A stretch of DNA of 64,000 bases, from assembly GCF_011492965.1 (NCBI RefSeq), contig NZ_CP045121.1:1302001-1366000 (forward strand), given 5' to 3'. Origin of the DNA: Rubrobacter marinus (GTDB lineage: Bacteria; Actinomycetota; Rubrobacteria; Rubrobacterales; Rubrobacteraceae). Position 1 is the stretch's first letter, and each line of letters starts with the position of its first letter. Below, in pieces: positions 56,700-63,293 of the stretch. Position numbers and translations under genes: made by a program. The notes beneath the pieces are model-generated. The model had not been told where the DNA came from. It saw only the letters and a program-made list of their open reading frames with translations, and made no database searches.

Positions 56700-57739
56700 C
56701 CCGCGACTTCGGGCTTCTCGGTGACGTCGAAGCCGGTGTCCTGGCCCGCGGTGACGAGCTGCATCTCCTCGGGGACCTGGATGTCGTAGAGCTTCGCCGC
56801 GTTCAGGCCGAGGATCTTGCGCTTGACGTCCGGCGTGATCTCGGCGTAGTCGTCGAACTCGGCGTCCTCGGGGTACCGGAAGTCCACGAACTTCTCGACG
56901 AGCCACTTGGGCTGCCAGAGGGCGTAGTCGCTGGCGAACATGATCCGGTCCTCGCCGAGCCAGTACAGAAGCTCCCCGATAATCTGGGCGAAGTAGCGGG
57001 GCTTGGCGTGGATGAACGGCATCGCGACGGCGAGGCCGCCGTAGACGTTCGGCTCCTGCGTCCCGATCCAGCAGAAGTCCTCGAGCCTCGGCAGGCCCAC
57101 GTGCTCGACGACGAAGTTGAGGTCCGGGAACATGGTGGCGACGCGGTCGACGTCGGCCACGTCGAAGGAGTCGCGGTTGAGCGGCCAGATCGTCGGCCCC
57201 TTGTGGACGTGGACGTTCTTGATCCCGAGCTCCTCGCACTTCTCGAGGCACTTGACGCTCCACTCGTCGTCGAGCTTCCAGCCCCTCGAATCGCCGCGCC
57301 ACTCGGCCGTGTAGAGCTTCACGCCCTTGAGGTCGTACTGCTCGTGCTCACGCTCGAGCATCTCCAGCGCCTGCTGCTCCATGCGGGGCTCGAAGGAGCC
57401 GTTGACGATGAACTTGCCGGGGTACTTCTCGGCGAGCGCCGAGTTGCGCTCGAGGGTGTTGAACCCGTTGTCGTAGAAGTCCCTGAGGTACGTGGACTGG
57501 AAGATGCCCATGTCGACGTGCCCGACCTCGAAGAGGTCGTGGATTATGTCCTCCTCGGAGTACTTGCGGTACTTCTCGAACGACCACGTGTACTCGTCCG
57601 GAGAGAGGTTCGCGTGGTAGTCGTAGAAGCACTTGATAAAGCCTTCGCCGTACTTGTTGGTGGTGTTCTCCGGGCTCGCGTCCCAGAAGTGGATGTGCTC
57701 GTCCACCACAAAATACTTCTCGCCGTCTTTCTCGTACAA
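56696..57739 (-). CDS. amidohydrolase_2 family protein, mim/prm-cluster type
   Basis: TIM-barrel metal-dependent hydrolase (COG2159), 347 residues from TTG 57739, with GGAAAGGAA just upstream. Metal site HxH in VDEHIHFWD, then VKLYTAEW, HVHKGPTIWPL, FVVEHVGLPRLEDFCWIG and FASDYALWQPKW. Homologues follow the monooxygenase genes in mycobacterial and rhodococcal propane operons, where they are needed for an active enzyme. A longer start (TTG 57793) lacks a ribosome site. Confidence 0.85.
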   Translation of the reverse strand: MYEKDGEKYFVVDEHIHFWDASPENTTNKYGEGFIKCFYDYHANLSPDEYTWSFEKYRKYSEEDIIHDLFEVGHVDMGIFQSTYLRDFYDNGFNTLERNSALAEKYPGKFIVNGSFEPRMEQQALEMLEREHEQYDLKGVKLYTAEWRGDSRGWKLDDEWSVKCLEKCEELGIKNVHVHKGPTIWPLNRDSFDVADVDRVATMFPDLNFVVEHVGLPRLEDFCWIGTQEPNVYGGLAVAMPFIHAKPRYFAQIIGELLYWLGEDRIMFASDYALWQPKWLVEKFVDFRYPEDAEFDDYAEITPDVKRKILGLNAAKLYDIQVPEEMQLVTAGQDTGFDVTEKPEVAG

Positions 57740-58174
57740 GAGATTCCTTTCCCCAGGCCGATAATCCCCGACCGGGCTCCTCGTCGTACCCAACGGGCAC
57801 TATTCCATTACGAGCAACGATGTGTAGCTCGCTCGCGGGAAGCTGTGCGACCCCTGTTCGATCACCTCCTCGACCCTGGCCAGATCCAGGTCCCTTCTGG
57901 CGGACAGTATAAGAAGCGTAACCATGCGCCGCAAGATCCGGACGATATTTCGTATGCGTTTGAGGTGACACGAGAAGTGCCGGGGCCGGATCGACGCTCT
58001 AGACGACGCAACGGGCCTGCGAGGCGGCCGTGTTAGGGCTCCGGTTACCTGGAAGCATGAAAGCCGAACCTTCCGGGCGGGGCGGACGTACTGCCCCTAC
58101 GGGAGCAACCGGCGAGGTCGCCGTGCGAGCAGAGGAAGACGACAGCCCGCTGCCTCCGGCGGGCGGAAGTCGGG
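57740..58174. other. 435-base gap upstream of the mim/prm-like genes
   Basis: No convincing gene. It holds the promoter at 57906-57934 and a roughly 160-base leader to the amidohydrolase. The bases after 58030 may be degraded 5' sequence of the sulfite-oxidase remnant. Confidence 0.5.
57906..57934 (-). promoter_or_regulatory. sigma70-type promoter of the amidohydrolase-DUF59-ADH operon
   Basis: On the minus strand TTGCGG (57934-57929), a 17-base spacer and TATACT (57911-57906). Transcription would start near 57899 and leave a leader of about 160 bases before the TTG at 57739. Confidence 0.55.
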
Positions 58175-58458
58175 ATGAACAGGAGCGGGGAGTTTACCCG
58201 CGAGGAGGTCGGGCTCGCCCTCAGAAACCCCGGGATGCCCCTGGAGGGGCACCGCTACCCCGTCACCCCGGTAGGGATGCACTACCTGCCGACCCACTTC
58301 GACGTCCCCCACGTGGACCCGGCGAGTACGAGCTCCGCGTCCGCGCCACGGACTCGGCCGGGAACACGCAGGCGAGGGACGGCGACGAGGCCTGGAACCT
58401 CGGCGGCTACGGCGCCGACGCCGCGCAGCGCGTGGCGGTCGTGGTCGACGCCGACTAA
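58175..58458 (+). pseudogene. remnant of a sulfite-oxidase-type molybdopterin oxidoreductase, internally deleted
   Basis: The first about 46 codons (MNRSGEFTREEVGLALRNPG, PLEGHRYPVTPVGMHYL, THFDVPHVDP) match the N-terminus of SorA/YedY-like enzymes. They are joined at about 58318 to the end of the C-terminal dimerisation domain (GEYELRVRATDSAGNTQA, WNLGGYGADAAQRV) in a different frame. The whole Moco-binding domain is gone, perhaps 250-300 codons. The junction CCCGG could occur in both halves, consistent with a short-repeat deletion. Not functional as it stands; collapsed assembly is the alternative. Confidence 0.75.
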
Positions 58459-58563
58459 CCGACCCTGGCCCGGCGCCCGCAGCGAGTTCCGGGTAGTAGC
58501 AGATCGATGGTGGGACCGTGCTCGAACGGCCTCGTAACGCCGTAAGAAAAAGTCCGCTGACCG

Positions 58564-58569
58564 TATAAT
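58564..58569 (+). promoter_or_regulatory. consensus -10 box for a leaderless start
   Basis: TATAAT followed by GCGGGC and then the ATG at 58576. Identical 12 bases precede the start at 13976 on the minus strand. Confidence 0.6.
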
Positions 58570-58575
58570 GCGGGC

Positions 58576-59070
58576 ATGCAGAGAGTGTCGAAGTGGGGGC
58601 GTGCCAGGGGCAAGGGGGCCCCGGGGCGCCGGTTCTCCAAGAGGTCCGTGGCGGTGCAAGGGGTGGTCTGGGGCCTCGTCGTGCTCGTGGTGGCGGCCGT
58701 CGCGGTGCCGCTGCTCATCAACAACAGGTACACGGCGTGGGACGGGGCGGCGAAGGGCCGCCTCCTGCGCGCCGCGGCCGCGATGGACGAGTGCGCTCAG
58801 TTGAGCCGGGGCTCCTACGCCGGGTGCGACGCCTACACGATGAAGGGCCTGGAGCGCGGGGTCCGGTGGCGCGACCCGACGGCCGAGGACGGCTACTTCG
58901 CGGAGAGGAAGAGGGACAAGGTCGGCCTCGTCTTCGTGAGCGAGCGCGGCGAGGAGAGCTTCCGCGTCGAGACGACGAGCCGGACCGGGAGGCTCTTCGC
59001 CTACGACTACCAGGGCGGCGAGGTCGCTCGCACGAGGACCGGGAACGCCGAAGGGCCCGTCCCCTGGTAG
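58576..59070 (+). CDS. membrane-anchored protein, type IV pilin-like C-terminal part
   Basis: 164 residues: a basic N-terminus, one helix (about 28-48), then RLLRAAAAMDECAQLSRGSYAGCDA, which resembles the alpha-helix and first loop of minor pilins; two cysteines could form a disulfide. It lacks a prepilin peptidase site, so it is not a classical pilin. Starts at a leaderless-type ATG. Confidence 0.6.
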   Translation: MQRVSKWGRARGKGAPGRRFSKRSVAVQGVVWGLVVLVVAAVAVPLLINNRYTAWDGAAKGRLLRAAAAMDECAQLSRGSYAGCDAYTMKGLERGVRWRDPTAEDGYFAERKRDKVGLVFVSERGEESFRVETTSRTGRLFAYDYQGGEVARTRTGNAEGPVPW

Positions 59071-59089
59071 CGGGGAGCGGGCCCTTCGG
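59048..59089. terminator. bidirectional hairpin between convergent genes
   Basis: CCGAAGGGCCCG (59048-59059) pairs with CGGGCCCTTCGG (59078-59089), and TCCCC/GGGGA pair inside the loop. It spans the stop codon of the pilin-like gene and faces the sortase gene end at 59112. Confidence 0.7.
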
Positions 59090-59111
59090 GGCTCTCCGAG
59101 AAGCGTAGGCC

Positions 59112-59924
59112 CTAGGCGCGGGTGGCGCGCACGATCAGGCGCCCCGACTCGGGCCCGGAGCTCATCAGGCTCGGGCCGATGGTGAACCAGTCGTCCGGGG
59201 TCTCCGTGCAGACCTGCAGGGTGACCGTGTCGGTGCCGGTCGGGGCCGTCACCCAGGTATCGAAGGGGGTCACGGCGAAGATCTCGCTGACCGAGTAGGT
59301 GTAGGTCTCGCCGTTGGCGTCGGTGAGCGTCACCTCGTCGCCCATGGAGATCGAGGGCAGGTCGTAGAAGATGCGGTCGGACGGCGTGCCTGGGTACCCG
59401 ACGCGGTGGCCGGCGATGTACGTGTTGGAGCCGGGCTGCCACGGGAAGCCCGTCCCGGGCAGGTGCATGGTGCCGGCAGTGAGGGCGGCCTCGGAGTTCT
59501 CGTCGATTACGGGAGTCCCCGAGATGCCCAGGGACGGGACCGACAGGTACATCGTGGGATCGCTCGGCGCGTTCGCGACCTCCTCGTCCCCGTACTGGTA
59601 CTCGTAGGCGTAAGCGTCGGCCTCGGCCGTCTCTTCCTCGGCCTCTAGCTCCTCCTCCGGCAGCCCCTCGGCGGGCTCGCCCTCGGCCGGCAGCTCCTCT
59701 TCCTTCGGCTCCTCGGCCTCCGTGGACTCGGCCCTCTCGGTCGTCTCCTCCGTGGTCTGCGGGGTGGCGGGGGCCTCCTCCTGGGCGCCCCCCGCCCTCC
59801 CGCTCGTCTGCTCCTCCGGGCCGCCGGAGGACTGCTCCTCGCCGCAGGAGACGGCGAAGCCCATCATGGCGAGGAATGCCAGGGAGGCCAGAAGGCGGGA
59901 AGGTATCCGCTGCTTCACTCTCAT
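59112..59924 (-). CDS. sortase family lipoprotein
   Basis: 270 residues. Lipobox ending VSC (C27), a 75-residue Glu/Thr/Pro-rich linker, then a sortase fold with catalytic H173 in IAGHRVG, C239 in LQVCTE and a likely R262 in RLIVRA. TMHLPGTG and IFYDLPSISMGDEV are typical of class E/D-type sortases. It would anchor proteins or pilins at the cell surface; no sorting-signal substrate is seen nearby. Confidence 0.85.
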   Translation of the reverse strand: MRVKQRIPSRLLASLAFLAMMGFAVSCGEEQSSGGPEEQTSGRAGGAQEEAPATPQTTEETTERAESTEAEEPKEEELPAEGEPAEGLPEEELEAEEETAEADAYAYEYQYGDEEVANAPSDPTMYLSVPSLGISGTPVIDENSEAALTAGTMHLPGTGFPWQPGSNTYIAGHRVGYPGTPSDRIFYDLPSISMGDEVTLTDANGETYTYSVSEIFAVTPFDTWVTAPTGTDTVTLQVCTETPDDWFTIGPSLMSSGPESGRLIVRATRA

Positions 59925-60137
59925 AACTCTTGCTCCTTCTCTGCGTCTTGCGGTCCGAGACGCGGGGTGCCGTACGGGGTGGGTTTCGCGCGTGACCTCT
60001 AGATTACGTTCTTGCGGACCGGATGGATCACGCCCATCCCCTTCTCACCACCCTTCCTCTCGACGAGCACCCTCCGGCCGCCCATCTCCTCTGTATACTG
60101 CCGCATTGCAGGGAAATGCGACCTGGAGAGGAGCGTA

Positions 60138-60557
60138 ATGGCGCCACAATACATCCACACCTGCTACCGTATCCTGGATCCCGCCAGAAGCAAGGAGTTT
60201 TACGTCGAAAAGTTCGGCATGAAGCTCGTCGGCGAGATGCACTTCGACACCGCGACAAACTACTTTTTCGCGATGGAGGCCGACGCCTCGCAGCCGATGC
60301 TCGAGCTCACCCACAACCACGACCAGTCCGAGCCCTACGACCTGGGCAACGGCTACTCCCACGTCGCCTTCACCGTCGACGATCTGCAAAGCTTCGTCGA
60401 CGGCCTCAAAGGGCAGGGCGTCGAGGTGGCGCTCGAGCCCAAGACCATGACCGTCGAGGGGCACGACTACAAGATCGCCTTCGTCGTCGACCCCGACGGC
60501 TACCGCGTCGAGCTCATCGAGCGCGGCACCATGAAGGTCGGAGACATAACCCAGTAG
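60138..60557 (+). CDS. lactoylglutathione lyase-like (glyoxalase I)
   Basis: 139-residue vicinal-oxygen-chelate protein. Metal ligands H7, E56, H75 and E125 align with glyoxalase I, and HTCYRILDPARSKEFYVEKFGMK is typical. Detoxifies methylglyoxal in the known family, although actinobacterial co-substrates may differ from glutathione. ATG 60138 has GAGAGGAG upstream. Confidence 0.88.
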   Translation: MAPQYIHTCYRILDPARSKEFYVEKFGMKLVGEMHFDTATNYFFAMEADASQPMLELTHNHDQSEPYDLGNGYSHVAFTVDDLQSFVDGLKGQGVEVALEPKTMTVEGHDYKIAFVVDPDGYRVELIERGTMKVGDITQ

Positions 60558-60570
60558 AGCCTGCACCTGC

Positions 60571-60591
60571 CGGGCCGCAACCCGCGGCCCG
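60571..60591 (+). terminator. terminator after the glyoxalase gene
   Basis: CGGGCCGC (60571-60578) and GCGGCCCG (60584-60591) form an 8-bp stem with a 5-base loop, 14 bases after the stop. No T-run. Confidence 0.5.
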
Positions 60592-60597
60592 CCACGC

Positions 60598-60642
60598 TAT
60601 AGCCCACCCACGGATGTGAAAGACCCAGGGACGTGGGCTATA
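60598..60642. repeat. inverted repeat over the tRNA-Thr promoter
   Basis: TATAGCCCAC (60598-60607) and GTGGGCTATA (60633-60642) are perfect 10-base arms 25 bases apart. The right arm overlaps the TATAAT -10 box (60639-60644) of tRNA-Thr. Confidence 0.55.
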
Positions 60643-60656
60643 ATCTCCCCGCTTAG

Positions 60657-60729
60657 GCCGACGTAGCTCAGCAGGTAGAGCAGCTCACTCGTAATGAGCA
60701 GGTCAGCGGTTCGAGTCCGCTCGTCGGCT
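60657..60729 (+). tRNA. tRNA-Thr (CGT)
   Basis: 73-nt cloverleaf: acceptor GCCGACG with CGTCGGC, anticodon loop CTCGTAA giving CGT (ACG codon), T arm GCGGTTCGAGTCCGC. CCA not encoded. TATAAT at 60639-60644 gives a start near 60651. Its 3' end is the likely integration site of the island that follows. Confidence 0.95.
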
Positions 60730-60775
60730 CTCTCGAAATACGGCGATTTGCAGCACAAACGTGAATCGATAAATT

Positions 60776-60802
60776 GGCCCCGGCTATACGCCAGGGCCTT
60801 TT
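60776..60802 (+). terminator. intrinsic terminator after tRNA-Thr
   Basis: Stem GGCCCCGGC (60776-60784) with GCCAGGGCC (60790-60798), one mismatch, loop TATAC, followed by TTTT. It also lies at the end of the convergent integrase gene. Confidence 0.65.
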
Positions 60803-60827
60803 GTCAGCAGTGCGTCAGCAGTAGGGT

Positions 60828-62003
60828 TCAGTCGAGGGCCTCGTCCATGGCCCTAGCGGTGCGTCCGGCCGACGTGCCGTAGTGGTGGGTGTAGCGTTGC
60901 ATCGTGAACGCGGCTGACGCATGTCCGGCGAGGGCCTGGAGGTCCCGGATGGGCTCGCCGCGTTCGGCGAGTAGGGACAGGCAGCTGTGGCGCAGGTCGT
61001 GAAAGCGGATGGGCGGCAGTTTGGCCCGCCGCAGGAGCGGCTTATAGTGGCGGTTGACGACGTTCTGGGCGTCGAGCGGTCCGCCCGCGAGGTTGGCGAA
61101 CACGAGCCCTTGGTGCTCGTATCGCTCGCCCGCCTCATCTATCTCGTCGGCCTGCCTCTCCGCGTGCCTCCTGAGGGCGTCCACGGCCCTCTTGGGGAGC
61201 CCCACCTTCCGGCGACTGGCGTTCTTGGGTTCGGAGAACTCGAGCGTGCCGGACACGTCCCCGTCCCGGCGCACCCGCTGCAACTGGCGCACGACGTAGA
61301 GGGTGCCGGCGTCGAGGTCTACGTCCGACCACCGGAGCGCCAGCGCCTCGCCCTGCCGGAGCCCGCACAGCAGGCACAGGGCGTAGAGGGCTTCGTATCG
61401 GTCCCCGCGCGCGGCGTCCAGGAACGTCCGCGCCTGCTCGGAGTCGAGGGGTTCGCGCTCTTCCTGGTGCACCTTCGGCTTGTTGGCATGGGCGGCGGGG
61501 TTGCGGGGGACGAGGTCACCTCGGACGGCCTCCTCCATCGCGGCGTGCAGGACCGCGTGGACGCGGCGCGCGCTCGAAGGCGCGAGGCCAGCGCCGCCTG
61601 CCGGCTTGGGACGGAGGAGGTCGGCGTAGAAGCGGTCTATGTGGTGCTTGCGGAGCGCTTCGAGCTTGACCCGTCCGAGCGAAGGGACGATGTGAGAGCG
61701 GACCTGCTGGCGGTGCGCGGCGTAGGTGCGGTGCGCGGTGTTCGGCTCCACCACGTCCCTCAGCCACCGCTCCAGGAACGCGCCCACGGTCTCGTTCTTC
61801 GCGTCGAAGACGATCCCCTGGTCCGCGTCGCTCATGACCTTGCGCAACTTGGTCCGGCAGTCGTTCTTGTGCTTTGCGCTGACGTAGCGCCTTTTCCCCG
61901 CCTGGTCGAAGTAGCTTCCCAAATAGCCGGTGATCTTCCCTTCCTTGTTCCTGCGCGGGTACACCGTCCCGGCCCCGTTACCCACCGACTTCTTCTTGGA
62001 CAC
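60828..62003 (-). CDS. int: tyrosine-type site-specific integrase
   Basis: 391 residues from GTG 62003, which has a GAGGAGGAGAAAGG ribosome site. N-terminal arm-binding domain (TVYPRRNKEGKITGYLG), SAM-like core-binding domain (about 70-170), catalytic domain with R216 (CGLRQGEAL), H335 and R338 (HDLRHS), H361 (LAGHAS) and Y371 (MQRYTHHY). All catalytic residues are intact, so it should be active. Its position 3' of tRNA-Thr identifies the insertion site. Confidence 0.93.
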   Translation of the reverse strand: MSKKKSVGNGAGTVYPRRNKEGKITGYLGSYFDQAGKRRYVSAKHKNDCRTKLRKVMSDADQGIVFDAKNETVGAFLERWLRDVVEPNTAHRTYAAHRQQVRSHIVPSLGRVKLEALRKHHIDRFYADLLRPKPAGGAGLAPSSARRVHAVLHAAMEEAVRGDLVPRNPAAHANKPKVHQEEREPLDSEQARTFLDAARGDRYEALYALCLLCGLRQGEALALRWSDVDLDAGTLYVVRQLQRVRRDGDVSGTLEFSEPKNASRRKVGLPKRAVDALRRHAERQADEIDEAGERYEHQGLVFANLAGGPLDAQNVVNRHYKPLLRRAKLPPIRFHDLRHSCLSLLAERGEPIRDLQALAGHASAAFTMQRYTHHYGTSAGRTARAMDEALD

Positions 62004-62433
62004 GTCCTTTCTCCTCCTCGCTAGGGGGTTGGCCCTTATCTCTTCGGAGTTTGCGAACTCTACGGGTTCCCCTTCGCCCGAATGAACTGCTACACACGAC
62101 ACAGCCTACTTACTCTCGCCCGGGAATCTACCCTCAACCCGAGAAGGATCGGGCCGAGACTGGACGTCTCGGGACGCGGCCAGGCTCTGGCAGGCACTCG
62201 CCTGCCGCTGCCCGTGACTCCTCGTCGTGCAAGTGCTTCGTGGCTTGCGACGGGTTCGCGAACATGGGGACGGTAACGACCAACAATTCTTGGGAGTTGA
62301 GGCCACTAATTCTGGTGATGACCACCGTACCGGGGCGTTACATACTCCACCACAGGATGCCGGGATGGGTCCGGAGATGCTGGGGAGGTGGGCGGCCAGG
62401 ACCGGCCGCGAGAAAAAGGAGAGGACAGGACGA
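62004..62433. promoter_or_regulatory. 430-base divergent region between integrase and excisionase
   Basis: No gene. Three perfect inverted repeats: GAGTT/AACTC (62047-62060), CCGAGAC/GTCTCGG (62154-62172) and GGCAGGC/GCCTGCC (62189-62206). They are candidates for operators or excisionase/integrase arm sites controlling the integration switch. Confidence 0.4.
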
Positions 62434-62688
62434 ATGGTTGTACGTGGTCGACCGGGAGAGGACGCGGTTCTTGCGTCCGTGAGGCAAGGAGAGACGGAGG
62501 CGAAAGGCAAGGAGTGGTACAGCACCAATGAGCTGTGGCGGTGGCTGGGCTTGGGGCGAACCAAGACCTACGAGCTCCTCCAGAGCGGTGAGATCCCGAG
62601 CCACAAAATCGGGCGCGTTCGGCGCATCAGGCGGCAGGACATAGAAGCTTGGCTCGAGCGTAACAGGTGCCGCCCAGGCAACGAATGA
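62434..62688 (+). CDS. excisionase / helix-turn-helix DNA-binding protein
   Basis: 84 residues. The C-terminal half is a MerR-like HTH_17 domain (WYSTNELWRWLGLGRTKTYEL, GEIPSHKIGRVRRIRRQDIEAWL) as in Xis proteins of tyrosine-integrase elements. Likely directs excision or represses the integrase. ATG 62434 has AGGA a few bases upstream; the frame is open further upstream but without conserved content. Confidence 0.8.
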   Translation: MVVRGRPGEDAVLASVRQGETEAKGKEWYSTNELWRWLGLGRTKTYELLQSGEIPSHKIGRVRRIRRQDIEAWLERNRCRPGNE

Positions 62689-63293
62689 GAGGCACTTGCT
62701 TTGCAGGGTACGAATGGGATTCGTGGGCGAGGGCTGACTTCGCGACCTTCTGATCCGTAGTCAACTCGCCCTGGGACATTCGGTCCTCGCAGGCTACCTG
62801 TAGAGCCCTTGGAATAGCCGGTTCCCGCTCCTGACGTAGCCCGGTCGACCCGTCCGGGACCGCCCTGACCCCGACGGGAAAGTAGTCAAGCCAAGCTCAG
62901 GAGAAGATGTCGCGGGTGGACTCGTTCCCGCCACGCAGTGACCACTTGAACGTTGAGGGAACGACCACTGAGGCGTTGGGCCGATGCTTCTTGACGATTT
63001 GGGTTTCGCCACGGTCGCGGCCTCGGTCGCCGTGAGCAAGCATACTGTCACGGAGAACTGTCTCTGCAAGATGATCGTGGCTAGCAGCGCGGCGGACTTC
63101 GTGCGAGGGTTCGCGGTTCTGCCGGTCTAGGTGCGGTTGGTCCGCCGGCGGTCGGAACTAACCCACCGGTCTTCTATCTCGGATCCTCGTTAGACCCCCC
63201 GATCCTAATGGACTTATGGTTAGAATTATGGTTGGTGACAGGAGGCAGGTAAATTACTCGATGCATAAAACGGTGGATTGCGGAAGTGCGTAG
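62689..63293. other. 605-base non-coding stretch in the island
   Basis: No convincing gene on either strand. A 48-codon ORF at 62984-63130 resembles a damaged HTH_17 domain (GFATVAASVAVSKHTV). Before the cargo gene the DNA is AT-rich, with TAGAAT near 63222 as a possible -10 and an AGGAGG near 63240 not in front of any long ORF. Confidence 0.4.

Noticed and set aside
57348..57971. A 207-codon minus-strand frame upstream of the amidohydrolase
   Set aside because: It mostly overlaps the amidohydrolase in another frame, and the remainder covers the promoter and leader; no domain is visible.
62794..63069. A 91-codon minus-strand frame in the island gap
   Set aside because: No ribosome site, no family resemblance, and Ser/Pro/Arg-rich composition typical of a chance frame.
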